Positions 43,338 through 51,980 of a stretch of DNA of 64,000 nucleotides are shown one piece after another. Position numbers and translations under genes: made by a program. The notes below the pieces were generated by a model. That model saw only the letters and a program-made list of their open reading frames with translations. It was not told the origin of the DNA and made no database searches. Position 1 is the first letter of the stretch. The number at the start of each line of letters is the position of its first letter. The stretch spans positions 1-64,000 of the forward strand of contig JAUICH010000010.1 in the NCBI GenBank assembly GCA_030427505.1. The letters run 5' to 3'. The DNA is from Verrucomicrobiia bacterium (lineage in GTDB: Bacteria; Verrucomicrobiota; Verrucomicrobiia; Verrucomicrobiales; DEV007).

Positions 43338-45269
43338 ATGGAAGTTGCGTCATTGGAAAACGTGGGAAAACAGCGGGAAGCCTTCTCTCAGGCGGCGGAC
43401 ACGGTGCGCCGCCGGCTCGGTTGGCGTGACTTCCTGGGACTCCTGCGGGCAAGCCACCTGTGGGCGGGCGGCGCTGCCGTGTTGCTCGTCCTGATTCTCC
43501 GCCTCACTGGCAGCCGGGGCGGGGAATGGGTCTGGGTGCTGGCGCTTTGCGGGGCTTGGCTCCTGGGACTGTTGATTTGGGTCTGGACCCGGCGGCCTGG
43601 AGCCCTTCGTTCGCTGGCGGTGTGGGACGAAGCCTCGGACGCCAAGGACACCTATTCATCGGCCTACTTCTTTGCCTCCAAGCCCGAGATTGAGGAAGGG
43701 GAGAAACGCCATATCGCCCGGGCCCAGGAAAAGCTGCCCGCCGCGTTGAAGGGAATTTCCGCCGCGCTGCCAATGCCGGTCGTGAAATGGGCCTGGGTTG
43801 CGCCGCTCGTGGCCCTGGTGTTTGCGATCTCTCCCTTGTTCCGGGCCGGGATTGCCGTCGGGGACGCTCCGCTGACCCCGGACATGCAGGCCCAGGCCGA
43901 GGAAGAAGCCAAGGACGTGGAACGGCTGACCAAGGACATCGAGAAGATTAAAGCCCTGGCCGAGAATGCTGAAAAACGTGAGCTGGACGAACTCAAAGAG
44001 TCCCTGGAATCCATGGGCGAAGAGTTGGGGGAGGCCAGCGGAAAGACCGCCCGCGAAGTGCTCGCCGCGGTGGAAGCCCGCGCCCGCGCCGCGGAGAAGC
44101 TGGCGGAAAAGTTCAGCGCCGCCTCCGACGAATGGGCTTCGGAAGAAATGCTCCGCGAAATGAGTCAGCAAGCCGACACGGCAGACCTGGCGGCCGCCAT
44201 CAAGGACAAGGACGCAGACCTGACGGCGGACCAGGCGGACTTGGTAGCCAACAAGCTGCGCGATCCGGACATTACCGAAGAGATCGAGGGCCGGGTCAAC
44301 GTGGGCCTGCAGAAGACCATGGCCAAAGCTACGGACGACGACCGGCAAAAACCCGTGGGCGAGCGCGTCGGCAATGCCTCCCGCAAGATGGAAATGAAAC
44401 AGCCGAAGCCGGCGGGGAACGAGTTTGAAGAGTTGGCCAAGCATTTCCGCCGCGTCGCCCAGCGGGAAAAGGCGCAGGAAGAATTGCAGAAACTGGCCGA
44501 GCAACTGCGGGAATCCGGCAGCCAGATCAGTGGCGCGAAGCTGGAGCAGATGAAAAAGCTGGCAGGCAGCGCGGGCAAGCAGGCGCCCAAAGGGCTGGAA
44601 CCCCTCCAGCCAGGCAACGGCCAGGGCATGCAGAACATGCCGCAGGGCACCTTGGCGCAAACGCCCGCCGGGCAGCAGCCGGGCGCGGGCAGTCAATCGC
44701 TCCCCATGCCGGGCTTCCAGAACGCGCCCCAGGGCCAGCAGTCCCAGGGCCAGATGGGCGCGGCGCCCGTGCCCGGTTCGCAGGGCCAGCAGCCTTCCCA
44801 GCAGGGGAAACCCATGCAGGGCATGATGGCCTCCGGTAACCAGGGTCAGCAGGGCCAGCCCCAGGGCATGATGAGCGCGCCCATCCCCGGCATGAACCCT
44901 GGCAGCGGTTCGCCCAGCGCCGCGTTGGGCGGCCAAGGCGCGGCCTCCGCCTCGTCTCAAGCGGCGGGCCTGGGTGGTCAGGAAGCCGGGAATGGGACTA
45001 CCGGCCTTGGCAACGCGCAGACCGGCGCCATAAAGGCGGGCAAAGACGCCACCGTGGTGGCTCAGATCAACGAATCGGGAGAATCCACCATGCGCGCCGT
45101 GGAGGGCCAGACCCGCCAGGAACAGGCGCAGCGGGACCGGCAGGCCGCCGCCGTGGAGTTCATCAAAGTTCAGGAAGACGCGCTGGACGAACAATCGCTC
45201 CCGCTGTCCCGGCGCGAACACGTCATTCGCTATTTCTCCGCGTTGAAGGAACGGTTCGAGGAGAAATGA
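43338..45269 (+). CDS. Membrane protein with coiled coil and Gln/Gly/Met-rich segment
   Basis: 643 aa. Two membrane helices (about 40-90) and a third (about 150-168) anchor it. From about 180 to 400 is charged coiled coil (AEEEAKDVERLTKDIEKIKALAENAEKR-like heptads). From about 415 to 560 is low-complexity sequence rich in Gln, Gly, Pro, Met and Ser. A short helical end follows (EFIKVQEDALDEQSLPLSRREH, ending YFSALKERFEEK). Homologues in Bat/MoxR operons are often called DUF4175-like, an assignment I hold loosely. The disordered tail in a GC-rich gene may arise by repeat expansion. It sits 42 nt after the previous gene, so it is co-transcribed. Confidence 0.75.
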   Translation: MEVASLENVGKQREAFSQAADTVRRRLGWRDFLGLLRASHLWAGGAAVLLVLILRLTGSRGGEWVWVLALCGAWLLGLLIWVWTRRPGALRSLAVWDEASDAKDTYSSAYFFASKPEIEEGEKRHIARAQEKLPAALKGISAALPMPVVKWAWVAPLVALVFAISPLFRAGIAVGDAPLTPDMQAQAEEEAKDVERLTKDIEKIKALAENAEKRELDELKESLESMGEELGEASGKTAREVLAAVEARARAAEKLAEKFSAASDEWASEEMLREMSQQADTADLAAAIKDKDADLTADQADLVANKLRDPDITEEIEGRVNVGLQKTMAKATDDDRQKPVGERVGNASRKMEMKQPKPAGNEFEELAKHFRRVAQREKAQEELQKLAEQLRESGSQISGAKLEQMKKLAGSAGKQAPKGLEPLQPGNGQGMQNMPQGTLAQTPAGQQPGAGSQSLPMPGFQNAPQGQQSQGQMGAAPVPGSQGQQPSQQGKPMQGMMASGNQGQQGQPQGMMSAPIPGMNPGSGSPSAALGGQGAASASSQAAGLGGQEAGNGTTGLGNAQTGAIKAGKDATVVAQINESGESTMRAVEGQTRQEQAQRDRQAAAVEFIKVQEDALDEQSLPLSRREHVIRYFSALKERFEEK

Positions 45270-45380
45270 CATCACCCTTCGCCAGTTGCCGGGCCGCGTA
45301 ACCGCGTCAGGTTAGCCCTCCGTTTCCACTCGCCCGGGCCGTCTATTTTCAAACCAGCAAATTTTCCAAGCAGACTCTCC

Positions 45381-46394
45381 ATGATGAAGAACAGCACCGA
45401 AATCGAACAAGACCTGAGCGCGTTCAGCGCCAAATTTGAGGAACTGAAATCTGAAATCCAGCGGGCCATCGTCGGTTATGACGAATTGCTCACGGACACC
45501 CTGATCGCGATTTTTTCCCAGGGGCACGTCCTGCTGGAAGGGGTGCCGGGCCTGGGGAAAACCTTCCTCGTCCGCGTGCTGTCCAAGGCGCTGGGCGTGC
45601 AGCCGGGCCGCATTCAGTGCACGCCGGACCTGATGCCCGCCGACATCCTGGGCACTCAGATCGTGAGTGAAGATGACAACGGTCACCGTCACCTGCGCTT
45701 CGAGAAAGGCCCTGTTTTCGCGAACTTGGTACTGGTGGACGAGATCAACCGCGCCACGCCAAAGACCCAGGCCGCGCTGCTGGAAGTCATGCAGGAACAC
45801 GCCGTCACCACCGCCGGCGAACGCTACGAACTGCCGCTGCCGTTCTTCGTCATGGCCACGCAGAACCCCATGGAGATGGAGGGCACTTACCCGCTGCCGG
45901 AAGCGCAGCTCGACCGCTTCATGTTCAAATTGAAAGTGCCGTTTCCGAACAAGGAAGCCCTCGTGGAAATCTCCAAGCGCACCACCGGCTTCAAGGAGAT
46001 CGAGCTGAATTCCGTGATGTCCGGAGAAGCGCTGACCCAGATCCAGGAATCCCTGACCCATGTGCCGGTGGCGGACCACGTCATGGCCTACGCCGCTCAC
46101 CTGGTGCTGGCGACGCACCCCGACATGCCGGATTCGGTCGACCGCGTGAAGCGCTACGTCAGCTACGGCGCCAGCCCCCGCGGCATGCAGGCCCTCATCC
46201 GTGGCGCCCGAGTCCGTTGCGCGCTGGACAATCGCACCGCCGTTTCCGTGGACGACATCCGCGCCACCGCGCTGCCCGCCTTGCGCCACCGCGTCATCCT
46301 CAACTTCGAGGGCGAGGCCGAATCCATCGACGTGGACGCCATGATTCAGGATTTGTTGGACAGCGCTCCCACTCCGGCCAAGGAAGCCGCCTGA
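45381..46394 (+). CDS. moxR: MoxR family AAA+ ATPase
   Basis: 337 aa. Walker A is GVPGLGKT (54-61), Walker B is LVDEINRA (118-125), and FFVMATQNPMEMEGTYPLPEAQLDRF is the MoxR sensor-1 and insert signature. MoxR ATPases act as chaperones that mature or load partner proteins, usually through vWA-containing partners encoded alongside, here the DUF58 and two vWA proteins downstream. ATG 45381 is followed at once by a second ATG, so the exact start is uncertain by one codon. Confidence 0.95.
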   Translation: MMKNSTEIEQDLSAFSAKFEELKSEIQRAIVGYDELLTDTLIAIFSQGHVLLEGVPGLGKTFLVRVLSKALGVQPGRIQCTPDLMPADILGTQIVSEDDNGHRHLRFEKGPVFANLVLVDEINRATPKTQAALLEVMQEHAVTTAGERYELPLPFFVMATQNPMEMEGTYPLPEAQLDRFMFKLKVPFPNKEALVEISKRTTGFKEIELNSVMSGEALTQIQESLTHVPVADHVMAYAAHLVLATHPDMPDSVDRVKRYVSYGASPRGMQALIRGARVRCALDNRTAVSVDDIRATALPALRHRVILNFEGEAESIDVDAMIQDLLDSAPTPAKEAA

Positions 46395-46537
46395 GCACGG
46401 TAGGGGAAGGACCCTCCGGCCCTGTTTCATCGCTTTCCGAGTTTCCCGGTCATGCCCTGCACCGGAAGCGGAAACGGAAAGCGTCAGGACATGGAAGCGG
46501 AACGTTCTTACCCCGGTACGAGGTAGCAGCAGAAGGA

Positions 46538-49500
46538 ATGAGACACCGATCACCAGAGCGAAACGCCGGCCCGCCGCTGGCGCCGGGCGTTAGCCCTTGG
46601 CGCCGGGTATGGGTCGTGTTGCTCTGTGCTTGGTTGCTTGCGGCCGGAATGGCGCCGTTGCATTCTCAGGAAGCTAAGACTGAAGATTCCGCGTTCGAAA
46701 AAGAGTCGCTTGCCCTTCGCACCGCGCTGCATTACGACCCCGCGCTGGACGCCCCGCTGAAGCGTCTCGTGGAGCTTTACCGGGACTCCGAGCGCACGGA
46801 TGAATTGATCGGTCTCTACCGGGCCCACATTAGCGAGTATCCTGCGGATGCCGGGGCGAAAGTGGTATTCATCCGGGTGCTGAAGGCCCTGAACCGCAGC
46901 GAGGCGGGAGAGTACATCCAGACCGCCGCGGAGCAGCACAAAGACAATGCCGTCCTGCGCTACCTGCTCTATCAGCACCTGGAAGAGCGGGGCGATTCCC
47001 GGGCGCTGGAAGCCCTTTCCAAGGCCATCGAACTAGAGACTCACCAGAACCGGAAAGGCCTCTGGCTGGAGGAATACCTTGCCCAGGCGGAGACCGCCGA
47101 AGCCCGCGCCGCCGCTAAGGCCCAGCTCAAGGCCATGCGCCAATTACCGGGACACACCCCGGAAACGCTGCTCGCCCTGGCGCGGAAGATGGAGTCCTTC
47201 AACTTCAGCGCCCTGGCGCTGGAAACCCTGGGCCAGGCCAAGGCCCTGCGGCCGGACCCCGAAACCTCGGTGGAGATCGAGGTCTTGGCCGCCCGGAGCG
47301 AAGCCTCCCAGGGCAACCGCGAAGCCGCCGCGAAACGGATCGATGCCTTGCTGCAAAAGCTGGCCCCGGACTACTGGCGGCGTGGCGAGATCCTCAGCCT
47401 GCGCATCAATCTCATGACCTCCGACGCGGACCGGGAATCGCTCCTCGCCGCCGCGAAACAGCATTACGAAGCTAATCCCTTGAACGAAGCCGCCGTGCTG
47501 GACTTGGCGGAAATCTACCGGGCCAGCGAGTTGCGCCGGGACGCGCTGGACCTGCTGATGAAGGCGTCCCGCGAGTTGCCGAACTCTCAGGAGATAGAGA
47601 AGCAGGTGCTGGACCTGCTGGATCGTCTGGGAGCGGAACGCCAGGCGGTGAAGTTTCTCACGGATCGCGTGGCCGCTTTTCCGAAGCGGGCCGACCTGCG
47701 CTACCGGCTGGCCCAGGCGCTTTACCTGACCGGGGCGGGGGAGGAAGCCCGGAAGCAACTGGGTCTTGCCCTGGAAGGTCAGGAAGAGGAAGCTCGTACC
47801 GAGCGCCAGTTGGAAATGGCCCGCTACCTGCGCCGCATGAGCCAGACGAAAGACGCCGCGCCCTTGTTTGAAACGGTGCTCGAGTCCGCCCCCGCCCGTC
47901 TGGACGTGCGGCGGGAACTGGCGGAAACCTACCTGAACCTGGAGCGTCGCCACGATGCCGAGCAACTCATCCAGTCCCAAATGGCGGAAGGGGCCGCGGT
48001 GGAGAATTTCATGGACCTCGTCCAGTTCATGATTCAGAAAGAGTTTTACCAGGAGGCTAAGAACGCTCTGGAAAAACGCATCGCAAAGGCGGATGGCGAT
48101 GTCTTTGACCTGCGACTGATCTTGATCGAAGTGCTCGGGAAGCTGGGCGACCAGGACGCCGCGGAGTCCGCGCACCTGGCGGCCCGCGAGTCGGCGGACA
48201 CCCCGGCCCGCTACGGCCAGTGGCTGAACACCGGGATGAAGACCCACGAGATTTTCGGAAACTCGGAACGGTTCTTCGACGACGAGCAGTTCCGTTTCCT
48301 GGACGAAAAGCTGGAATGGACGAAGGAACGTTCGGAACGGTTTCTGAACCTCATCAACGCGGGCGAAGAGAGTCAGCTTAGTGATCGCGTTATGCAGACC
48401 CTGCGCACGCAGCTCGATTCGCCCGGCCTGCCGGAGAACCTGCGGGTGGGCCTGCGCCAGCTTTTGGTCAAGGCTCTGGAAAAAAGCCCGGACCGCGCCG
48501 TGGAAGTGGAGCAACAGCTACAACTCCTCGCCAAGGAAGACCCGGCTCACGCGGACGAATACAACCTGCGCCGGGCCCTGCTCTATCACACCGCCAACCG
48601 CCCCGACCTCGCCCAGAACGGACTGGAAGCCGTCAACGTCGCCAAGGTAGGGAATCCCGCCGTCCTGCGCGGGGCTTACATGGTCTTCCTGGAATACGGA
48701 ATGATCGGCGACGCGCGGCTCTGCCTGGACAAGCTGACCACCCTGGAGCCGAAAGACCTGAACCACTGGGACCGCCGTCTCAGCCTGTTGGCCGCCATGG
48801 GCGACGAAAGTGAACTGCGCAAGGCCCTGCGCGGACTGCTGGCGGGGATCGATCAGGTCACGCTGTCCGGAGACACGGTGCGGAGCGTGCGGCTTCACCT
48901 GTTGGATTCCTACTGGCGCTCGGTGTCGAGGTTGATCTCCACAGGCAAGGAAAACGGCTACCGCGAAGCCCTGCCGCTGCTGGACGCGCTGGACCGGGAG
49001 GTGGATTCCGATGAAGACCGCCTTTGGGCCTTGTGGGCCCGCGCCTTTGTCTTGAACGCGCTCAAGCGGCCCGACGGACGCGACCAGGCCCTTGACGCCT
49101 TGCGCCAGGTGTCCGCCCGCCAGGAGAAACCGGAAGCAGCGGAGGACGAAACCACCGCCAGTGCCCCGCCACTGATTCGTTTCCCGGATGGCCTGTCCAT
49201 CTCGCTTCCGGCGGCGGAAAAGATTCTTACCGCGCCGGTGACTGCCCCATCCGCTAAGCCGGCTCTTCCAGAGAGCCGGGGTCCCCTGAAGGGCATCGAA
49301 ATGGCCTGGGCCTTCGAAAGCGACAGCGGCACCGTGATCCGCGAACTCATCCCGCTGGCGGATGGCGCGCTGCTTGCGCTGGATGACCAGGGCACCGTTT
49401 ACCGAATCGACGGCGCCACGGGCAAGCTGATCTGGAGCGAGCGCTACGCCATCGGAACACAGCCGCCGGTTTCTCAATCGGGCTCCGGCGCGGGTGGTTC

Positions 49501-50998
49501 CATGACCGTCAGCAACGCCTACTTCCGCGTTCAGCAGACGGGGCTGAACATCACCGTTCAGCAATTGGTCGCGCCGTACAATGTCATTCAGTTAGGGCCC
49601 GGAGCTGGTAAGGGTCGAACAGACAAGGTAGCGGATGCCATGCTGGCGCAAGCCATGGCCTCGGACGGAGCGGGGCGGTTCTTCCTGGCCACGGTGGACG
49701 AGGTCCGTTGTTATGATGCGGCCGCGGGCAATCTGCTCTGGCAGGCGCCCCTGGAGGGCAAGCTGGAGGAAGATCCCCTGGCCGCGCTGAGCCGCCAGGG
49801 CCAGTCCGAAGAGGAAACCGCCGCGCCGGAAGTGTCCCTGCACGTGGAAGGCGAACGGCTCCTGGCCTTTGTGCCTGGAGGCGACGTGGCGGCCTGCTTC
49901 GATCTTCGCTCCGGGAAGCTGCTTTGGCGCGAAACGGTCGGTTCCCTGGAGCCAGACGCGGATGCCGTTGCGATGGCGGCAGACGCGCCGCTCTTCGGCT
50001 TGAACACCGGTGCGAGCGTTCACGGCGAACGCATGCTGGTCTATGGAAAGGAAGCCGCCATCCTGGACACCGCGAATGGCCAGACTCTGTGGCGCTTTGA
50101 TGGCGAATCCAGCCGGCGTTTCCCCTTAAACCTGTCAGTGGAACTTCCTCATGAAGAAAAGCCAGGTGTCTCCAGTTCAGACCTTTTCAAGACCTCCGCG
50201 ATACTTGCTACCGGCATAGAGTCGCGGGACTACCATCTGGAGAGCGACACGGAAGAGGTTCAGCGTTTTCTTCAGTATCCGGGAGCGCTCGTCGCCCCGG
50301 CGGCGCAGTGGTCGCTCCAGAGAACCCAGGGCGGGCGGCATGCCAGCATGGGCGTGATCGCCGGTGACCGGCTCCTGCTCATGGGAAAAGAAGATCTTCG
50401 TACCCTGAACCTGGATCTGCCGCTGTCGTCCCTGCGCATCCCTGCCCAGGCTACCTACCTCGGCCAGGTGGGAACACACCTCTGGTTCCTGGAGCCTCGC
50501 CGGCTCCTCGGCGTCGACCCGAGTGGGGGAGACTCACCGCTGACGGTCTCCTTGGATGCGCTTTGCGGAGACGAGGGCCAGGCTCGCGCGCTGGTCGCCG
50601 GTTCCCGTCTCTATGCCTTGGGTGACCAGGGGCTGCGAATCATCAACGGCCACAATGGCCAGCCCATCCTCCAAAGCCGCTGGCCAGACAAAATGGTGAG
50701 CTATACGGAAAAGCGTCCCGTGTCCGCCTACGCCCCAGAACCAGGCGCCTATGTCTGGCAGGGCATCGTGAAACGGCCCGCCGGCCGCCCCGCCTGGTGT
50801 CAGCCGGTGCGCGACTGTGTGGGCAATGGCTTCCTTTATGTCTTTACCGGCGACGGCTCCTTTGCTGCCTTGCGCGAACCCGTCGCGAAACCAGAGAAGA
50901 AGGCTCCGCAGGAACCCGCTCCGGTTCCCGCTTCTCCAAGACCGGATCCCAACGCGGCCCCGGCCACGGCTCCACCCACGGCGCCCACGGCCAATTGA
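46538..50998 (+). CDS. Giant exported TPR / PQQ-type propeller protein
   Basis: 1486 aa from ATG 46538 (frame open to 46217, inside moxR). A signal or anchor helix (VWVVLLCAWLLAAGMAPL) comes first. About residues 50-900 are tandem TPR-like helical pairs (RDALDLLMKASRELPNSQEIEKQVLDLLDRLG and similar). From about 950 to 1430 it is a PQQ/Trp-docking propeller (LLALDDQGTVYRIDGATGKLIW, CFDLRSGKLLWRE, ILDTANGQTLWRFDG). A Pro-rich tail ends it (PAPVPASPRPDPNAAPATAPP). The fusion looks like a scaffold that joins protein-protein contacts to a propeller and may dock the vWA partners. Its size is unusual for such operons. Confidence 0.85.
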   Translation: MRHRSPERNAGPPLAPGVSPWRRVWVVLLCAWLLAAGMAPLHSQEAKTEDSAFEKESLALRTALHYDPALDAPLKRLVELYRDSERTDELIGLYRAHISEYPADAGAKVVFIRVLKALNRSEAGEYIQTAAEQHKDNAVLRYLLYQHLEERGDSRALEALSKAIELETHQNRKGLWLEEYLAQAETAEARAAAKAQLKAMRQLPGHTPETLLALARKMESFNFSALALETLGQAKALRPDPETSVEIEVLAARSEASQGNREAAAKRIDALLQKLAPDYWRRGEILSLRINLMTSDADRESLLAAAKQHYEANPLNEAAVLDLAEIYRASELRRDALDLLMKASRELPNSQEIEKQVLDLLDRLGAERQAVKFLTDRVAAFPKRADLRYRLAQALYLTGAGEEARKQLGLALEGQEEEARTERQLEMARYLRRMSQTKDAAPLFETVLESAPARLDVRRELAETYLNLERRHDAEQLIQSQMAEGAAVENFMDLVQFMIQKEFYQEAKNALEKRIAKADGDVFDLRLILIEVLGKLGDQDAAESAHLAARESADTPARYGQWLNTGMKTHEIFGNSERFFDDEQFRFLDEKLEWTKERSERFLNLINAGEESQLSDRVMQTLRTQLDSPGLPENLRVGLRQLLVKALEKSPDRAVEVEQQLQLLAKEDPAHADEYNLRRALLYHTANRPDLAQNGLEAVNVAKVGNPAVLRGAYMVFLEYGMIGDARLCLDKLTTLEPKDLNHWDRRLSLLAAMGDESELRKALRGLLAGIDQVTLSGDTVRSVRLHLLDSYWRSVSRLISTGKENGYREALPLLDALDREVDSDEDRLWALWARAFVLNALKRPDGRDQALDALRQVSARQEKPEAAEDETTASAPPLIRFPDGLSISLPAAEKILTAPVTAPSAKPALPESRGPLKGIEMAWAFESDSGTVIRELIPLADGALLALDDQGTVYRIDGATGKLIWSERYAIGTQPPVSQSGSGAGGSMTVSNAYFRVQQTGLNITVQQLVAPYNVIQLGPGAGKGRTDKVADAMLAQAMASDGAGRFFLATVDEVRCYDAAAGNLLWQAPLEGKLEEDPLAALSRQGQSEEETAAPEVSLHVEGERLLAFVPGGDVAACFDLRSGKLLWRETVGSLEPDADAVAMAADAPLFGLNTGASVHGERMLVYGKEAAILDTANGQTLWRFDGESSRRFPLNLSVELPHEEKPGVSSSDLFKTSAILATGIESRDYHLESDTEEVQRFLQYPGALVAPAAQWSLQRTQGGRHASMGVIAGDRLLLMGKEDLRTLNLDLPLSSLRIPAQATYLGQVGTHLWFLEPRRLLGVDPSGGDSPLTVSLDALCGDEGQARALVAGSRLYALGDQGLRIINGHNGQPILQSRWPDKMVSYTEKRPVSAYAPEPGAYVWQGIVKRPAGRPAWCQPVRDCVGNGFLYVFTGDGSFAALREPVAKPEKKAPQEPAPVPASPRPDPNAAPATAPPTAPTAN

Positions 50999-51021
50999 CG
51001 ACGACTTTTTGACACGAACGG

Positions 51022-51945
51022 ATGGACTCCAGCTCGAACACCACCACCAACAGCGAACAGCTCTTCGACGCCGCCTTTCTCGACCGGCTCCGGGCGCTGT
51101 TCCTGAAGCTCCGCAAACGCCGTCAACTTCGGAAAAAGGGCATTCAGTCCACCCCGGCCACGGGCTTTACCCGCGAGTTCAAAGACTTCCGCCATTACAC
51201 GCCGGACGACGACTACCGCTCCATCGACTGGCGGGTCTATGCCCGCCTGGGCCGCCTTTTCATCCGCCTGTATGAGGAGATCCAGGAGTTTCACCTCCAC
51301 GTCGTGGTGGACACCAGTGCCTCCATGGCGAGGCCCTTTCCGGAAAAGCGCATCACCGCGCTGAAGATCGGCGTGGCGCTGTCGTACCTGGGCCTCATCG
51401 GTCAGCACCGGGTCAGTTTCTATTCCATGGGTACCCGCATCCGGGAAGATCTGCCGCCCTTGAAGGGGCAGGGGAACATCCAGCGTATCCTGGACTATGC
51501 GTCCCGCCTGGAGTTTGGCGGCGCCACCACCCTGCGCCGGGCCTTCCGGGAGTTCCGCCCCTCGCGCCGGCGTTATGGCATCATCTTCGTCATCTCCGAT
51601 TTCTACGGCGGGGCCGTGGGCGCGGCACAGAAGGCCGTGAAGTCAGCGGTCAGTTGGCCGGGAGAGACTCACTTCATCCACGTTCACCATCCGTGGGAGG
51701 AGAATCCTGAGCTGGACGGAGAAATCGAGCTCCTGGATGTGGAAACCAACGAGATGCGGCGGCTCTGGTTCACGAAAAAGGACCTCGAGAAGTATGTCGA
51801 AAACTACCGGGAGTTTCAGGAATCGCTGGAACGCGCCTGTATTTCCGGCCAAATGGACTATCAACGCTGGCGGACCGATCAACCTTTTGAAGACCTCTTC
51901 CTCGAAATGCTGTCGCGCGGTTCGGCGCTCGCCCACACCTCCTAG
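51022..51945 (+). CDS. DUF58 (vWA-like) protein
   Basis: 307 aa, cytoplasmic, no signal peptide. The DUF58 motif is YTPDDDYRSIDWRVYARLGRLFIRLYEE, followed by a vWA-like core with MIDAS-type DTSASM and RRRYGIIFVISDFYGG. DUF58 proteins are the usual MoxR partners and the two are nearly always encoded together. The previous gene ends 23 nt upstream and the next starts 35 nt downstream, so it is in the operon. Confidence 0.93.
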   Translation: MDSSSNTTTNSEQLFDAAFLDRLRALFLKLRKRRQLRKKGIQSTPATGFTREFKDFRHYTPDDDYRSIDWRVYARLGRLFIRLYEEIQEFHLHVVVDTSASMARPFPEKRITALKIGVALSYLGLIGQHRVSFYSMGTRIREDLPPLKGQGNIQRILDYASRLEFGGATTLRRAFREFRPSRRRYGIIFVISDFYGGAVGAAQKAVKSAVSWPGETHFIHVHHPWEENPELDGEIELLDVETNEMRRLWFTKKDLEKYVENYREFQESLERACISGQMDYQRWRTDQPFEDLFLEMLSRGSALAHTS

Positions 51946-51980
51946 AAGCCCCAGCCCCCACCTCGAGGAAATCCTTTAGC

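Noticed and set aside
43656-45275. Long minus-strand frame (539 codons) opposite the coiled-coil gene
   Set aside because: Shadow of the low-complexity Gln/Gly stretch; composition is Leu/Arg/Gly/His with no motif.
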